64,000 nt of DNA from Streptomyces longisporoflavus (GTDB lineage Bacteria > Actinomycetota > Actinomycetes > Streptomycetales > Streptomycetaceae), in contig NZ_BMTR01000001.1 of NCBI RefSeq assembly GCF_014649775.1, positions 744,001 to 808,000 on the forward strand, given 5' to 3'. The notes under the pieces are model-generated. The model made no database searches. It worked only from the letters and a program-made list of their open reading frames with translations, and was not told the DNA's origin. The translations under genes were made by a program, and so were the position numbers. Shown piece by piece: positions 8,657-16,792 of this stretch; positions within the stretch are counted from its first letter, which is position 1; each line of letters opens with the position of its first letter.

Positions 8657-9286
8657 ATGGCTTTCATGCTCGAGGGGCCGGTTCTGGAGGGCACGCGCGT
8701 GCGCCTGGAACCACTGGCTCACCACCATGCGCAGGGCCTGGCCGCCGCGGCCGAGGAGGACCGCAGCTCCTACGGATTCACCTGGGTGCCCACGGCGGCC
8801 GAGGTCGAGGGGTACATCGAGACCCAACTCGGGCGCGCCGCAGCCGGGTTGCTGGCTCCGTACGCGCAGGTGGACCGCATGTCAGGGCGGGTGGTCGGCG
8901 CGACCTCCTACTGTGACCCGCGACTGTGGCCGACCGGAGACGCCCTCTGTGCGATCGAAGTCGGCTATACCTGGCTTGCCGCGTCGGCCCAGGGCACAGG
9001 GACGAACACCGAAGCCAAGTACTTGCTGTTCAGGCACGCGTTCGAGAACTGGGGTGTGGCGCGCCTCGACCTGAAGACGGACGCGCGCAACAGCCGTTGC
9101 CGGGCCGCGATCGAAGGTGTGGGGGCCCGCTTCGAAGGCGTCCTGCGGAACTGGTCCCGCTCGCGGGCAGCGGGCGAGGACGGTCTGCTCCGCGACTCCG
9201 CGATCTTCTCGATCACCGCGGCGGAATGGCCGGACTGCCGGGCCGCACTCGAACAGCGGATGGCCCAGGGCCTCCCACGCGCGTGA
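8657..9286 (+). CDS. GNAT-family N-acetyltransferase (RimJ/RimL type), 209 aa
   Basis: The RimJ/RimL-like pattern is clear: LEGTRVRLEPLAHHHAQGL near the N-terminus, EVGYTWLAASAQGTGTNTEAK covering the acetyl-CoA pyrophosphate-binding loop, then ARLDLKTDARNSRCRAAIEGVGARFEGVLRNW. GGAG at 8644 favours the ATG at 8657 over an in-frame start 36 nt upstream. Substrate unknown (protein N-terminus or small amine). It is isolated; a 7-bp hairpin follows 80 bp downstream. Confidence 0.9.
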   Translation: MAFMLEGPVLEGTRVRLEPLAHHHAQGLAAAAEEDRSSYGFTWVPTAAEVEGYIETQLGRAAAGLLAPYAQVDRMSGRVVGATSYCDPRLWPTGDALCAIEVGYTWLAASAQGTGTNTEAKYLLFRHAFENWGVARLDLKTDARNSRCRAAIEGVGARFEGVLRNWSRSRAAGEDGLLRDSAIFSITAAEWPDCRAALEQRMAQGLPRA

Positions 9287-9367
9287 CCGCGTGCCGATCG
9301 GGCGGAGTGAGCCCGTACCCCCGGCTCGCAACCTTCAATAGCCTCTGTCGTTGAAGTGACGGATAGT

Positions 9368-9394
9368 CCCGATTTGTTCTGCTGCTGAATCGGG
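9368..9394 (+). terminator. Hairpin, 7-bp stem, between acetyltransferase and glycosyltransferase
   Basis: CCCGATT pairs with AATCGGG around a 13-nt loop. There is no clear T-tract. It could end the upstream transcript or sit in the leader of the glycosyltransferase. Confidence 0.35.
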
Positions 9395-9444
9395 GCCCGG
9401 CCCGGCGAACCCGCATCGACTCCGGCTACTGGAGCTACGGCACC

Positions 9445-10701
9445 TTGCACATCTCATTCCTGATCCACAATTCCTTCGGCTTCGGCGGCACGATCCGCAC
9501 CACCATCAACCTCGCCAACGCCCTCGCCGAGCAACATGACGTGGAGATCATGTCGGTCTACCGGCACAGGGATACGCCGGTGTTCCCCGTCAACCCGCTC
9601 ATCCGGCTGCGCCACCTGGTGGACCTCAGGAAGGACACACCGGGATACGAGGGAGACCTGCCCGAAGCCCGAAGACCCGCTCGTGTCTTCCCCCGGCACG
9701 AGACGCAGTATCCGTACTACAGCAGGCTGACCGACCTGCGGATCGCGCAGCACCTGAGCGACCTGACCTGTGACGTCGTCGTGGGTACGAGACCGGGCTT
9801 GAACGCGCACATCTGTCTGCAGGCCAGGCGGGGCCCGCTGCGCGTCGGGCAGGAACACCTGACGTTCCACAACCACTCGCGGCCCTTGCGGCTCACGCTG
9901 CGCCGGCTGTATCCGCGGCTGGACATGCTGACGACGACGACCTCGGCGGACGCGGACACCTATCGCAGGCGTATGAGGTTGCCGGGGGTGCGCGTCGAGG
10001 CCTTCCCCAATCCCGTTCCGGCACCGCTGGACGCACTGCCGGGCGGCAGGGAGAAAGTGGTGGTCGCCGCGGGACGGCTCGTCCCGACCAAACGCTACGA
10101 CCTCCTCATCCGGGCGTTCGCCGCCGTCCGCGCCGTGCGTCCCGACTGGGACCTGCGTATCTTCGGCCCGGGCGTCGCGAGCGGTCACGGGATGAAACTC
10201 CGGGGGCTCATCGAGGATTTGGGCATGGAAGACCATGCTTTCCTCATGGGCGCGGTCTCTCCCCTGGAACCCGAGTGGCTCAAAGCGGGGCTTGCCGCCA
10301 GCGCCTCCGATCACGAGTCGTTCGGCATGACCATCGTCGAAGCGATGCGATGCGGTGTGCCCGTCGTCTCCACCGACTGCCCACTGGGACCGAGGGAGAT
10401 CATCTCCGATGGGGTCGACGGCTTCCTCGTGCCCATGGGTGACGAGGAGGCCCTCGCCCGCAAGCTGCTGGATCTCATCAACAGGGACGAGCTCCGCGGG
10501 CGTATGGCTGAATCGGCGCGAAAGTCCTCGGCGCGCTACGAGCCGGCGGTCATCGCAGACCGTTTCGCCGACACCTGCGCGCAACTGACGAGCCGTCATG
10601 GATCGAGCCGCTCTCTGCGAACTGTCCTGCACCAGACCAGGGGCTCCGTGATCGGCACGGCCTACGTCGTCAAGGACGCGGTGAAGAAGAGATTCAACTG
10701 A
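9445..10701 (+). CDS. GT4-family glycosyltransferase, 418 aa
   Basis: Two Rossmann-like lobes are visible. The N-terminal one starts HISFLIHNSFGFGGTIRTT with the Gly-rich acceptor loop. The C-terminal one carries VVAAGRLVPTKRYDLLIRAF, the nucleotide-sugar binding start of GT4, then LAASASDHESFGMTIVEAM with the E-x7-E catalytic motif. It probably transfers a sugar from a nucleotide donor to a cell-surface or teichoic-acid-type acceptor. The start is a TTG with GGAG 12 nt upstream. No other polysaccharide genes flank it. Confidence 0.9.
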   Translation: MHISFLIHNSFGFGGTIRTTINLANALAEQHDVEIMSVYRHRDTPVFPVNPLIRLRHLVDLRKDTPGYEGDLPEARRPARVFPRHETQYPYYSRLTDLRIAQHLSDLTCDVVVGTRPGLNAHICLQARRGPLRVGQEHLTFHNHSRPLRLTLRRLYPRLDMLTTTTSADADTYRRRMRLPGVRVEAFPNPVPAPLDALPGGREKVVVAAGRLVPTKRYDLLIRAFAAVRAVRPDWDLRIFGPGVASGHGMKLRGLIEDLGMEDHAFLMGAVSPLEPEWLKAGLAASASDHESFGMTIVEAMRCGVPVVSTDCPLGPREIISDGVDGFLVPMGDEEALARKLLDLINRDELRGRMAESARKSSARYEPAVIADRFADTCAQLTSRHGSSRSLRTVLHQTRGSVIGTAYVVKDAVKKRFN

Positions 10702-10786
10702 GTGTCCGACTGACTGTCCGGCTAACCGACCGACCGATGCGCTCGGCGGTCGTACTGTCGAATCCCGTGACCGAGGAGGACTCCGG

Positions 10787-11350
10787 ATGCGCAAAGTGAC
10801 CTATTCGATGAGCGTCTCGCTGGACGGCTACATCGTCGGACCGGACGGCGGCTTCGAGTGGACGGAGCCCGACGCGGAGGTCTTCCGCTTCTGGATCGAC
10901 GAGATCCGGGAGGTGGGCGTGCATCTGCTGGGACGACGGCTCTACGAGACGATGCTGTACTGGGAGACCGCCGATCAGGATCCTTCCCTCGACGACGCCG
11001 CGCGTGAGTGGGCCGGGCTGTGGAATCCGCTGCCCAAGGTGGTCTTCTCCACCACGCTGTCGGAGGTGCGGGGCAACGCCCGTCTGGTCTCCGGCGGCCT
11101 GGCGGAGGAGATCGAGCGGTTGCGCGCCGAGCCGGAGGAGGGCGACATCGCGATCGGCGGCGCGACGCTCGCCGCGGGGGCGGCCGCGGCGGGGCTGATC
11201 GACGAGTACCAGGTCATGGTCTACCCCGTGCTGGTGGGCGGCGGCATTCCGTTCTTCCCCCGGAGCGAGCGCCGGGTGGATCTCGAACTCACCGAGACCC
11301 GCACCTTCAACTCCCAATTCGTCTACCTGCGCTACCGCGTGGCGCGCTAG
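10787..11350 (+). CDS. Dihydrofolate reductase / RibD C-terminal family protein, 187 aa
   Basis: The N-terminus MRKVTYSMSVSLDGYIVGPDG and the LLGRRLYETM, AIGGATLAA and VYPVLVGGGIPFF blocks are typical of the RibD_C/DHFR-like family of NADPH-dependent reductases. Most such orphan members have no known substrate. The start is well defined by GAGGAGG 8-14 nt upstream. It forms a single transcription unit. Confidence 0.92.
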   Translation: MRKVTYSMSVSLDGYIVGPDGGFEWTEPDAEVFRFWIDEIREVGVHLLGRRLYETMLYWETADQDPSLDDAAREWAGLWNPLPKVVFSTTLSEVRGNARLVSGGLAEEIERLRAEPEEGDIAIGGATLAAGAAAAGLIDEYQVMVYPVLVGGGIPFFPRSERRVDLELTETRTFNSQFVYLRYRVAR

Positions 11351-11658
11351 CCGACACGATCACCACCTCCCCCCTTCGGCACCGGCCGCCTCCGCGCCGC
11401 TCGTCGCGAACGGTGAAGTCCTGCGGCACAACCGTTGATCTTTGTCGTGGTGGCATGAAGGCTGTAGCCCATCATGTGTCCGGCGCAGGTACGGGGGAGC
11501 CCTCTCCGCACCCGGCGCGGGACAGCCGACTTCGAATGCTCCGAGAGGCTGGAGATCATGCCGAGCCTTGCCCCGCCCCATGTGGGCAACACCTCCCCGA
11601 GAGGCATGGTCGCCCGGTGCGCCGACGACGCGTCCTCCGCGGCCCGGGGCGGCACCGC
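11351..11658 (+). other. 308-bp gap upstream of crotonase with a coupled micro-ORF
   Basis: No full gene fits. The right end holds a 34-codon ORF whose stop overlaps the crotonase ATG (listed separately). The rest shows no operator or hairpin I would defend. Confidence 0.4.
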
Positions 11659-11662
11659 ATGA
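11558..11662 (+). CDS. Possible 34-aa upstream ORF translationally coupled to crotonase
   Basis: The ATG at 11558 has GGAG ending 4 nt upstream (GGCTGGAGATCATG). The 34-codon frame ends in TGA that overlaps the next ATG as ATGA at 11659. The crotonase start has no Shine-Dalgarno of its own, so ribosomes may arrive through this ORF. The peptide has no recognisable domain. Confidence 0.4.
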   Translation: MPSLAPPHVGNTSPRGMVARCADDASSAARGGTA

Positions 11663-12420
11663 GCCGCCTGCTGAGGGTCGAACGGGAGCAGGGCACGGCC
11701 GTGCTCACGCTCGACGATCCGGAGCGCCGCAACATCCTGTCCGGCCCGCTCGTCGGCGAACTCCTCTCCGCGTTCGACGAGTTGGAAGCCGACGCCGCCG
11801 TCACCTCGGTCGTCCTGACCGGGGCGGGCACCGCCTTCTGCGCCGGGGCCGACCTCACGGACCTCACGGCGGCATCCGAGGGTGACACCTCGGGCGTAGA
11901 GACCGTCTACGAGTCGTTCCTGCGCGTAGCACGCACACCCCTGCCCACCATCGCCGCCGTCAACGGCCCGGCGGTCGGCGCCGGCCTCAACCTCGCGCTG
12001 GCCTGCGACGTACGCCTGGCCGCGGAATCGGCGTGGTTCGACACGCGTTTCCTCAAGCTCGGCCTGCACCCCGGCGGCGGCCACACCTGGATGCTGCACC
12101 GCCTGGTCGGCCCGCAGACAGCCGCCGCCATGGTCCTCTTCGGCGAACGCCTGGACGGCGCGGCGGCCGTCACCGCCGGCCTGGCCCACCGGTGCGTCCC
12201 CGACACGGAGCTGCTCCCCGCGGCCCGCGCCCTCGCCTCCGCAGCCGGCGCCGTCGAACCAGAACTGCTGCGCCGCACCAAACAGACACTGCGGAGCGCG
12301 GGCGACGGACGGAGCCACGACCAAGTGGTGGAAGAGGAAACGCGGGACCAGCTCTGGTCACTCGCCCTGCCGGGCACCGCTCAACGCCTGCGCGAGCTTC
12401 GCAAGAAGCCCCGAGGTTGA
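11659..12420 (+). CDS. Enoyl-CoA hydratase/isomerase (crotonase) family, 253 aa
   Basis: Crotonase-fold signatures are present: LTLDDPERRNILS, VVLTGAGTAFCAGADLTDL forming the first oxyanion-hole loop, and AAVNGPAVGAGLNLALACDVRLA forming the second, followed by GLHPGGGHTWMLHRLVG. The usual second catalytic Glu region reads LGLHPGGGHTW, so classical hydratase activity is uncertain and an isomerase or hydrolase role is possible. Translation probably depends on coupling to the micro-ORF that overlaps its ATG. The IclR regulator follows 88 bp downstream. Confidence 0.9.
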   Translation: MSRLLRVEREQGTAVLTLDDPERRNILSGPLVGELLSAFDELEADAAVTSVVLTGAGTAFCAGADLTDLTAASEGDTSGVETVYESFLRVARTPLPTIAAVNGPAVGAGLNLALACDVRLAAESAWFDTRFLKLGLHPGGGHTWMLHRLVGPQTAAAMVLFGERLDGAAAVTAGLAHRCVPDTELLPAARALASAAGAVEPELLRRTKQTLRSAGDGRSHDQVVEEETRDQLWSLALPGTAQRLRELRKKPRG

Positions 12421-12508
12421 GCCCCGCAGGATGGGTGCCGGCATCTCGACGTAACCGCGGCCGTCTTGCACACTGACCGTCACAAGTCGGGAATCGGGTG
12501 AGGGCGCC

Positions 12509-13348
12509 TTGGAGGATCCGCTCGCACATGGGCCGCAGCAGACCGGCGGGACGCCGACAGCGGCGGCCGACGGGAAAGGCGCCCCGAAGGAGCGCCGCAG
12601 CGGCTCCGCGGCGGGTACCGGGCCCGTACTGGGCCGTGCCCTGCAGATCCTTGGTGCGTTCAGCGCGAAGTGCCCTGAAATGACGTTGAGCGAGCTGTCG
12701 CGGCGGTCCGGCCTGCCGGTGTCGACCGTGCACCGGATGCTCGGCGAACTCATCGCCTGGGGAGCGCTGGAGCGCGACGACAAGGGGTGCTACCGCGTCG
12801 GCCTGCGCCTGTGGGAAGTCGCTTCTCTGGCTCCGCGCGGACAGGGCCTGCGCGAGCGGGCGCTGCCGTTCCTGGAGGACCTCTCGCAGGTCACCCGAGA
12901 AAACGTGCAGCTCGCGGTACGCGAGGGCACGGAGGTTGTCTTCGTGGAGCGCATCGCGGGGTCCGGCGCCGTGCCCGTACTCACCCGCGTGGGCGGGCGG
13001 TTCGCCCTCACGGCCACCGGCGTGGGCCTCGTACTGCTCGCGCACGCCCCTGCCGAAGTGCAGAACCAGGCCCTCGCGGGCCCCCTGGAGCGGTTCACGC
13101 CCGACACGGTGACCGACCCGCGTGCCCTGCGGCGCATGCTGGCCGACGTGCGGACCAACGGCTATGCGGTCAGCGACCGCCAGGTCACGACGGATGCTCT
13201 GTCGGTCGCCGCGCCGGTCTTCCGCGATGCCACGGTGATCGCCTCGGTGTCCCTGGTGGTCCGCCATGGCACCGCCTCCGCACACGGCCTCGCCCGGCTC
13301 GTCTGCACGAGCGCCAGGGCCATCTCACGCGCCATGACGACGCCGTAG
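12509..13348 (+). CDS. IclR-family transcriptional regulator, 279 aa
   Basis: After an Ala/Gly-rich leader (about 40 residues) come the winged helix (PVLGRALQILGAFSA, TLSELSRRSGLPVSTVHRMLGEL, then ERDDKGCYRVGLRLWEVA) and the IclR effector domain (NVQLAVREGTEVVFVERIAG, VGGRFALTATGVGLVLLAHAP, GYAVSDRQVTTDALSVAAPVF). The TTG at 12509 gives the full frame; the long leader means a later start is possible. It lies directly upstream of the Rieske oxygenase operon in the same direction, with 18-bp direct repeats between them, so it is the likely aromatic-responsive regulator of that operon. Confidence 0.9.
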   Translation: MEDPLAHGPQQTGGTPTAAADGKGAPKERRSGSAAGTGPVLGRALQILGAFSAKCPEMTLSELSRRSGLPVSTVHRMLGELIAWGALERDDKGCYRVGLRLWEVASLAPRGQGLRERALPFLEDLSQVTRENVQLAVREGTEVVFVERIAGSGAVPVLTRVGGRFALTATGVGLVLLAHAPAEVQNQALAGPLERFTPDTVTDPRALRRMLADVRTNGYAVSDRQVTTDALSVAAPVFRDATVIASVSLVVRHGTASAHGLARLVCTSARAISRAMTTP

Positions 13349-13412
13349 GTGCGCGACGCGCCATGTCCACGCCGTAGTTGTGGGCCGCGCCGTGCCACGC
13401 CGCGGTATCACG

Positions 13413-13448
13413 TGGATGTCTCCCGGCACGCGGATGTTTCCCGGCATC
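13413..13448 (+). promoter_or_regulatory. Tandem 18-bp direct repeats upstream of the Rieske oxygenase operon
   Basis: TGGATGTCTCCCGGCACG is followed immediately by CGGATGTTTCCCGGCATC (14 of 18 positions equal). The repeats sit 88 bp before the oxygenase ATG, between it and the IclR gene. They may be an activator or repressor site, or a simple duplication. Confidence 0.35.
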
Positions 13449-13535
13449 CGGAAAGCCCCCTGGCGACCCGGGGGCGCCGAGCCCACCATGGTCCGCCGTA
13501 CCCCGCCGTACCGTCCCACTCCGAAGGGAAGAGTC

Positions 13536-14603
13536 ATGACTGCTTTCGTACGCGATCAGTGGTACGTCGCCGCCTACGGCCGCGAGGTCGGGCGCGAGCT
13601 CCTTGGACGCACCGTCCTCGGCGAGCCGATCCTGCTGTACCGCACGCAGGACGGCAGGGCGGTGGCGATGGCCGAGCGCTGCGTGCACCGGCGCTTCCCG
13701 CTGTCGCAACCGCCGACCCGGCTGGACGGAGACCGCGTGGTGTGCGGCTACCACGGTTTCACCTACGACACCGACGGCAGCTGCGTCTTCGTACCCGGCC
13801 AACAACGCATCCCGCGCACGGCGCGCCTGAAAACGTACCCGGTGATCGAGCAGGACTCCTTCGTGTGGGTATGGATCGGCGACCGCGAGCCCGGCGACAC
13901 CCTGCCGCCCCGTGCCCCGTGGATGGACTCGCCCCGGTACACCGTGGTCTCGGGCATGGAGCCGATCGACGGCGACTACGGCCTGCTCGTCGACAACCTC
14001 CTGGACCTGTCGCACGAGACGTACCTGCACGGCGGCTACATCGGCACACCGGAGGTGGCCGCGACGCCCATCACCACCGAGGTCGACGACACGGCCGGCA
14101 TCGTCCACGTCAGCCGCCACATGGACGACGCGGAATGCCCGCCGTTCTACGCCAAGTCCACGGGCATCGAGGGCCGCATCAGCCGCTGGCAGGACATCGA
14201 GTACCACGCACCGTGTCTCTACCTGCTCCACTCGCGCATCGCCCCCGCCGGGGCGCCCGGGCCGAACCCGGACGGCAGCGACCCGCACGCCTTCCACGTC
14301 GAGGTCGTCTACGGCATCACCCCGTCGACGCAGAAGACCACGTACGACTTCTGGGCCGTGGCCCGCGACTTCGCCCTCGACGACCAGGACGTCACCGACT
14401 TCCTGCACGACAACAATCACACGGTGGTCATGCAGGACGTGGTGGCCCTCAACGTGCTGCAGAAGTCCCTGGACACCGAACAGGACGGTTACCAGGAACT
14501 GAGCATCAACATCGACACGGGCGGACTCGCCGCCCGCCGCATTCTCGTCCGCATGGCCCGGCAGAGCACCGCTCCGCAGGACGACCCGGCGGTGCCCCGG
14601 TGA
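13536..14603 (+). CDS. Rieske non-heme iron oxygenase (VanA-like), 355 aa
   Basis: The N-terminal Rieske domain has C49-x-H51 and C70-x2-H73 (CVHRRFPL, VVCGYHGF) for the [2Fe-2S] centre. The catalytic domain has the mononuclear-iron histidines H160 and H165 in LLDLSHETYLHGGYIG. Length and motifs match vanillate O-demethylase oxygenase and related aromatic demethylases/hydroxylases. AAGGGAAGAG precedes the ATG. Its stop overlaps the next gene as GTGA and it is followed by a matching reductase, so it is the terminal oxygenase of a two-component monooxygenase. The substrate is unknown but is probably a methoxylated or substituted aromatic acid. Confidence 0.93.
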   Translation: MTAFVRDQWYVAAYGREVGRELLGRTVLGEPILLYRTQDGRAVAMAERCVHRRFPLSQPPTRLDGDRVVCGYHGFTYDTDGSCVFVPGQQRIPRTARLKTYPVIEQDSFVWVWIGDREPGDTLPPRAPWMDSPRYTVVSGMEPIDGDYGLLVDNLLDLSHETYLHGGYIGTPEVAATPITTEVDDTAGIVHVSRHMDDAECPPFYAKSTGIEGRISRWQDIEYHAPCLYLLHSRIAPAGAPGPNPDGSDPHAFHVEVVYGITPSTQKTTYDFWAVARDFALDDQDVTDFLHDNNHTVVMQDVVALNVLQKSLDTEQDGYQELSINIDTGGLAARRILVRMARQSTAPQDDPAVPR

Positions 14604-14803
14604 ACCCACTGCACCCGCCCGTCCTCTCCGGCGAGGACGTCTACCGCATCCACTGGGTGCTCGGCACCGACCGGTTGCTGGCCGTCTGCCACTGCGGTGC
14701 GCAACAAGAGTTCGAGGACCCGGTGGAGCTGTGGGACTGGCTCCTCGGCCACCCCGACGACCACCGCCCCGCCCCGGCCCGGAAAGAGAGCGTCACACCT
14801 TGA
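14600..14803 (+). CDS. 67-aa cysteine-containing protein between oxygenase and reductase
   Basis: A GTG start overlaps the oxygenase stop (GTGA) and its TGA overlaps the reductase start (TTGA), so all three genes are translationally coupled. The protein has YRIHWVLGTDRLLAVCHCGAQQ, with a CxC pair, then EFEDPVELWDWLLGHPDDH. The CHCG strand followed by an acidic helix resembles a small zinc- or metal-binding accessory domain, but I recognise no named family. Its fixed position between the two enzyme subunits suggests a role in assembly, electron transfer or substrate delivery. Confidence 0.72.
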   Translation: MNPLHPPVLSGEDVYRIHWVLGTDRLLAVCHCGAQQEFEDPVELWDWLLGHPDDHRPAPARKESVTP

Positions 14804-15771
14804 ACCTCACCAGCCCACCCCCTACCGGGGACGAACTCGACCTGACCCTGGTCCACAAGGAGCCCCTCGCCGAGGGCGTCGTCCGGCTCACCCTGGCCCA
14901 CCCGCGCGGCGAGCGCCTGCCCGCGTGGAGCCCGGGCGCCCACATCGACCTCATGCTGGGCCCCGGCCTGGTACGCCAGTACTCCCTGTGCGGGGACCCG
15001 GCCGACACCTCCCGCTTCCAGGTGGCCGTGCTGCGCGAGCCGGAGAGCAGGGGCGGCTCCCGGCACGCGCACCACACGCTGGCCGAGGGCGACACGGTCC
15101 GGGTGAGCAGCCCCCGCAACCACTTCCGGCTGGCTGCCTCCCCGCGCTATCTGTTCATCGCGGGCGGCATCGGCATCACGCCGATCCTGCCGATGATCGC
15201 CGCCGCCGACCGGCAGGGCGCCGACTGGCGGCTGGTGTACGGCGCGCGCAGCCGCGCCGGCATGGCCTTCGCCGAGCAGCTGACCAGGGACCATCCGCGC
15301 CGGGTGGACCTGCGCCCCCAGGACGAGACCGGCCTCCTCGACCTGGACGAGCTGCTCGCCGGACCTGCCGCCGACACCCTCGTCTACTGCTGCGGTCCCG
15401 GGCCTCTGCTCGACGCGGTGGAGCAGCGGTGCGCCTCCTGGCCGCAGGGCACGCTGCACATCGAGCGCTTCAGGCCGAAGGAGAGAGCGGACGACGCCCC
15501 CTCGGCCGGCTTCGAGGTGGAGCTCTCCCGTGCCGGCATCACGGTGACCGTCCCGCCGGACAAAACCGTCCTCCAAAGCCTCGAAGAGGCCGGCGTATCA
15601 GTCCTGTCCTCATGCCAGGAGGGCACCTGCGGCACGTGCGAGACCGCGGTCCTCGACGGCCGCGTGGACCACCGGGACTCCCTCCTCACCCCTGCCGAGC
15701 AGGCCTGCAACGACACGATGTTCATCTGCGTCTCGCGCGCGGCGGGCCCGCGCCTCGTACTGGACCTGTGA
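14800..15771 (+). CDS. VanB-type ferredoxin reductase (FMN/NAD, 2Fe-2S), 323 aa
   Basis: Phthalate-dioxygenase-reductase architecture: an FMN-binding barrel (WSPGAHIDLMLGPGLVRQYSLCG), an NAD-binding domain (FIAGGIGITPILPMI, VYCCGPGPLLDAV) and a C-terminal plant-type [2Fe-2S] domain with SCQEGTCGTCETAV and a distal Cys in MFICVSRA (Cx4Cx2Cx29C). It passes NADH electrons to the VanA-like oxygenase. The TTG start overlaps the stop of the 67-aa gene; the weak GGAAAG is 14 nt away, consistent with coupled translation. Confidence 0.94.
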   Translation: MNLTSPPPTGDELDLTLVHKEPLAEGVVRLTLAHPRGERLPAWSPGAHIDLMLGPGLVRQYSLCGDPADTSRFQVAVLREPESRGGSRHAHHTLAEGDTVRVSSPRNHFRLAASPRYLFIAGGIGITPILPMIAAADRQGADWRLVYGARSRAGMAFAEQLTRDHPRRVDLRPQDETGLLDLDELLAGPAADTLVYCCGPGPLLDAVEQRCASWPQGTLHIERFRPKERADDAPSAGFEVELSRAGITVTVPPDKTVLQSLEEAGVSVLSSCQEGTCGTCETAVLDGRVDHRDSLLTPAEQACNDTMFICVSRAAGPRLVLDL

Positions 15772-15898
15772 CTCGCTCCTGGGTTTTCCTGTGGTTGCCA
15801 CTGGGGGAGGGCATCTTGTCCCGCGGGGGACACACTGATTGGCTCGTTCACGCCCACGCCCCCCGGACACCACCCTGCGCGGAAGGCTGCCCCCTGCC

Positions 15899-16780
15899 AT
15901 GACGACGATCCCGTTGCCGATCGGCCTGGTCCAGACGGCCGCGCGACATCATGCCGCCGCCGACGGCCTGGACGCGTTCGCCGCGGACGTACGACGCGTC
16001 AGCGAGGCGCATCCCGATGTTCGGCTCCTCGCGTATCCGGAACTGCACTTGTGCGGTCACCAGCCCGGCGAGGATCCGGTGACGGTCATGACTGCGGCGG
16101 CCGAGCCGTTGGACGGGCCCCGCGGCGCCCGTCTGGCGTCCCTCGCGCGCGAGCTGGGCCTCTGGCTGGTGCCCGGCACGGTCTACGAGGAGGGTGCGGA
16201 CGGCCGGATCTACAACACGGCCCCCGTCTACTCGCCCTCGGGCGAACGGGTCGCGGCGTACCGCAAGATCTTCCCGTGGCGGCCCTTCGAGACCACCGCG
16301 TCCGGCAGCAGCTTCGTCGTCTTCGACATGGAGGACTACGGACGGGTGGGGCTGACGATCTGTTACGACGCCTGGTTCCCCGAGACCACCCGACACCTGG
16401 CGTGGCAGGGCGCCGACCTCGTACTGAACCTGGTGCGCACGCCCACTGTCGACCGCGCCCAGGAAGTCGTGCTCGCGCAGGCCAACGCGATCGTCAACCA
16501 GGTGTACATGGCCAGCCTCAACGCGGCGGCGCCGGACGGCGTCGGGCGCAGTGTCGTCGTGGACCCCGAGGGGCATGTGCGCGTCGAGGCGGGGCCGGGG
16601 CCGGAAGAGGTGCTGACGGACGTGCTGGACCTCGCGGAGGCGCGCCGGGTGCGCGCGCAGGGGACCGCTGGCCTGACCCGGGTATGGGACCCGTTCGCGG
16701 ACGACCAGGCACCGCTCGAACTCCCCCTGTACGCGGGCCGGATCGACCCCGAGCGCTGGCGTCGCGGGGCCCGCTTGTAG
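15899..16780 (+). CDS. Carbon-nitrogen hydrolase (nitrilase superfamily), 293 aa
   Basis: The Glu-Lys-Cys triad of the nitrilase superfamily is visible: Glu48 in LLAYPELHLCG, Lys123 in AAYRKIFPWRPF and Cys155 in LTICYDAWFPE. It most resembles aliphatic amidase/omega-amidase-type members. The ATG at 15899 is the likely start (GGAAGG upstream); in-frame codons before it look non-coding. It sits 127 bp after the reductase and may act on a nitrogenous intermediate of the same pathway, which is inference. It converges with the HAD hydrolase with only 12 bp between stops. Confidence 0.9.
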   Translation: MTTIPLPIGLVQTAARHHAAADGLDAFAADVRRVSEAHPDVRLLAYPELHLCGHQPGEDPVTVMTAAAEPLDGPRGARLASLARELGLWLVPGTVYEEGADGRIYNTAPVYSPSGERVAAYRKIFPWRPFETTASGSSFVVFDMEDYGRVGLTICYDAWFPETTRHLAWQGADLVLNLVRTPTVDRAQEVVLAQANAIVNQVYMASLNAAAPDGVGRSVVVDPEGHVRVEAGPGPEEVLTDVLDLAEARRVRAQGTAGLTRVWDPFADDQAPLELPLYAGRIDPERWRRGARL

Positions 16781-16792
16781 AGCGGGCCGAGA

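Noticed and set aside
16781..16792. Terminator between the convergent nitrilase and HAD genes
   Set aside because: Only 12 bp between stops and no inverted repeat in or next to them.
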